Part shown: positions 63,401 to 64,000 of the stretch, piece after piece
How the letters are laid out: the number at the start of each line of letters is the position of its first letter
Numbering within the stretch: the stretch's first letter is position 1
Assembly: GCA_028564705.1 (NCBI GenBank)
Contig: JAPXFQ010001003.1
Span: 4,221,001 to 4,285,000, forward strand
Direction: 5' to 3'
DNA: 64,000 nucleotides
From: Apricaphanius iberus
Taxonomy: Eukaryota > Chordata > Actinopteri > Cyprinodontiformes > Aphaniidae
Program-made: the position numbers and the translations under genes
Notes under the pieces: model-generated
Database searches by the model: none
What the model was told of the DNA's origin: nothing
Seen by the model: the letters and a program-made list of their open reading frames with translations, nothing else

Positions 63401-64000
63401 GGAATCCCTAAATAAGTTTTGGAAACCAGTTCCAGAGTAAAAAAACTTTGGCTTTCAGACCGCAAAAATGCTCATGTTATAACTTCTAATCTGAACAATA
63501 ACTGTAAATGCATCATACAGAACAACAAAGTTGTGGATTGCTTGTTTGGCGTTTACATTTTTAGTTTCGTAATCCAAGATGATGCAAGGAGGATAGTCTT
63601 ACTATATAGTCTTACCGGTAGTATCACAATATATGTCTAAATATTGTATTGTACTTCCTGTACTGTGATATACATCGTATCACCAGATTCTTGCCAATAC
63701 ACATCCCAAGTATGAAAAGAGGAGTTTCGTCCCATTTCTCTGCTGTTGAAAACAGAAAACGTTTCTGGAAACGATCCAATTTGAAAGTGGGTGTTTCTAT
63801 AATATAAAGCTAGCTCATTACCAGAACTTAAAGCCAAACTAGAAAACCTGTTAACAGTTTATTAACAGAGCATTACTAAGCAAAGAACAAAAACGTATAA
63901 TGTATTATTATATTTATTTTTGGAATTTGAATGAAACCATAAATGATGACAGTAATTTTTGTAGTAAAATTAAAACTATGACCGCAAGTTGGTGGCTGTT
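60466..64000. other. no gene recognised; T14-G15 tract
   Basis: Non-coding, AT-rich sequence to the window end, possibly still the first intron or upstream flank of cdc42ep4. The homopolymer junction at 61103-61131 is listed separately. Confidence 0.5.
61103..61131 (+). repeat. T14-G15 homopolymer junction
   Basis: Fourteen T residues run straight into fifteen G residues. This is the same arrangement as at 42648-42679. Confidence 0.95.

Overview
This is a vertebrate nuclear window, most likely from a teleost fish and probably a percomorph-type genome. It is AT-rich, gene-poor and intron-bearing. It is full of transposable elements that I recognise from fish: L2-clade LINEs, tRNA-derived SINEs with GATGG tails, Tc1/mariner elements, and short hAT-like and PIF/Harbinger-like elements. 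There are no prokaryotic operons, CRISPR arrays, rRNA genes or free-standing tRNA genes.

Only two protein-coding genes can be supported, both on the minus strand. At the left edge (1-1604) is the 5' half of tektin-3 (tekt3), a structural protein of ciliary and flagellar doublet microtubules. Four coding exons are visible and the rest lies beyond base 1. At 45885-46880 is a complete single-coding-exon gene for CDC42 effector protein 4 (cdc42ep4, Borg4), a CRIB-domain effector of Rho GTPases. Its exon continues into 5' UTR up to a splice acceptor at 47049/47050, so at least one upstream non-coding exon must lie further right, possibly beyond the window. Much of 47050-64000 may therefore be its first intron.

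The 44 kb between the genes is mainly transposon debris. An old L2 LINE (about 4.3-7.3 kb) is split by an internally deleted Tc1 element. Tc1 remnants lie at 12.5-13.5, 19.0-19.4 and 25.5-26.0 kb. A well-preserved SINE with an 11-bp target duplication lies at 22.2-22.6 kb. A compound block at 25.9-32.1 kb holds one L2 containing two PIF/Harbinger-like elements, abutting a second L2 that contains a third, younger L2 insertion. At 34.1-34.9 kb a SINE is split by a MITE, and at 36.2-37.5 kb a TA-flanked transposon is split by a SINE. An unusual GC-rich repeat of unknown class lies at about 40.1-40.85 kb. To the right of cdc42ep4 there is a hAT-like element with an 8-bp target duplication (47985-48959), a second hAT-like end (53.4 kb), a SINE (58.65-58.9 kb) and a pogo-like remnant (60.0-60.5 kb).

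I found no convincing new molecular system. The most interesting material is the layered transposon history, two conserved hairpins in the 3' UTR of the young L2 family, recurrent oligo(dT)-oligo(dG) junctions, two overlapping upstream ORFs in the cdc42ep4 leader, and the unidentified GC-rich repeat. All family assignments come from reading the sequence and recalling family features; nothing was searched against a database.
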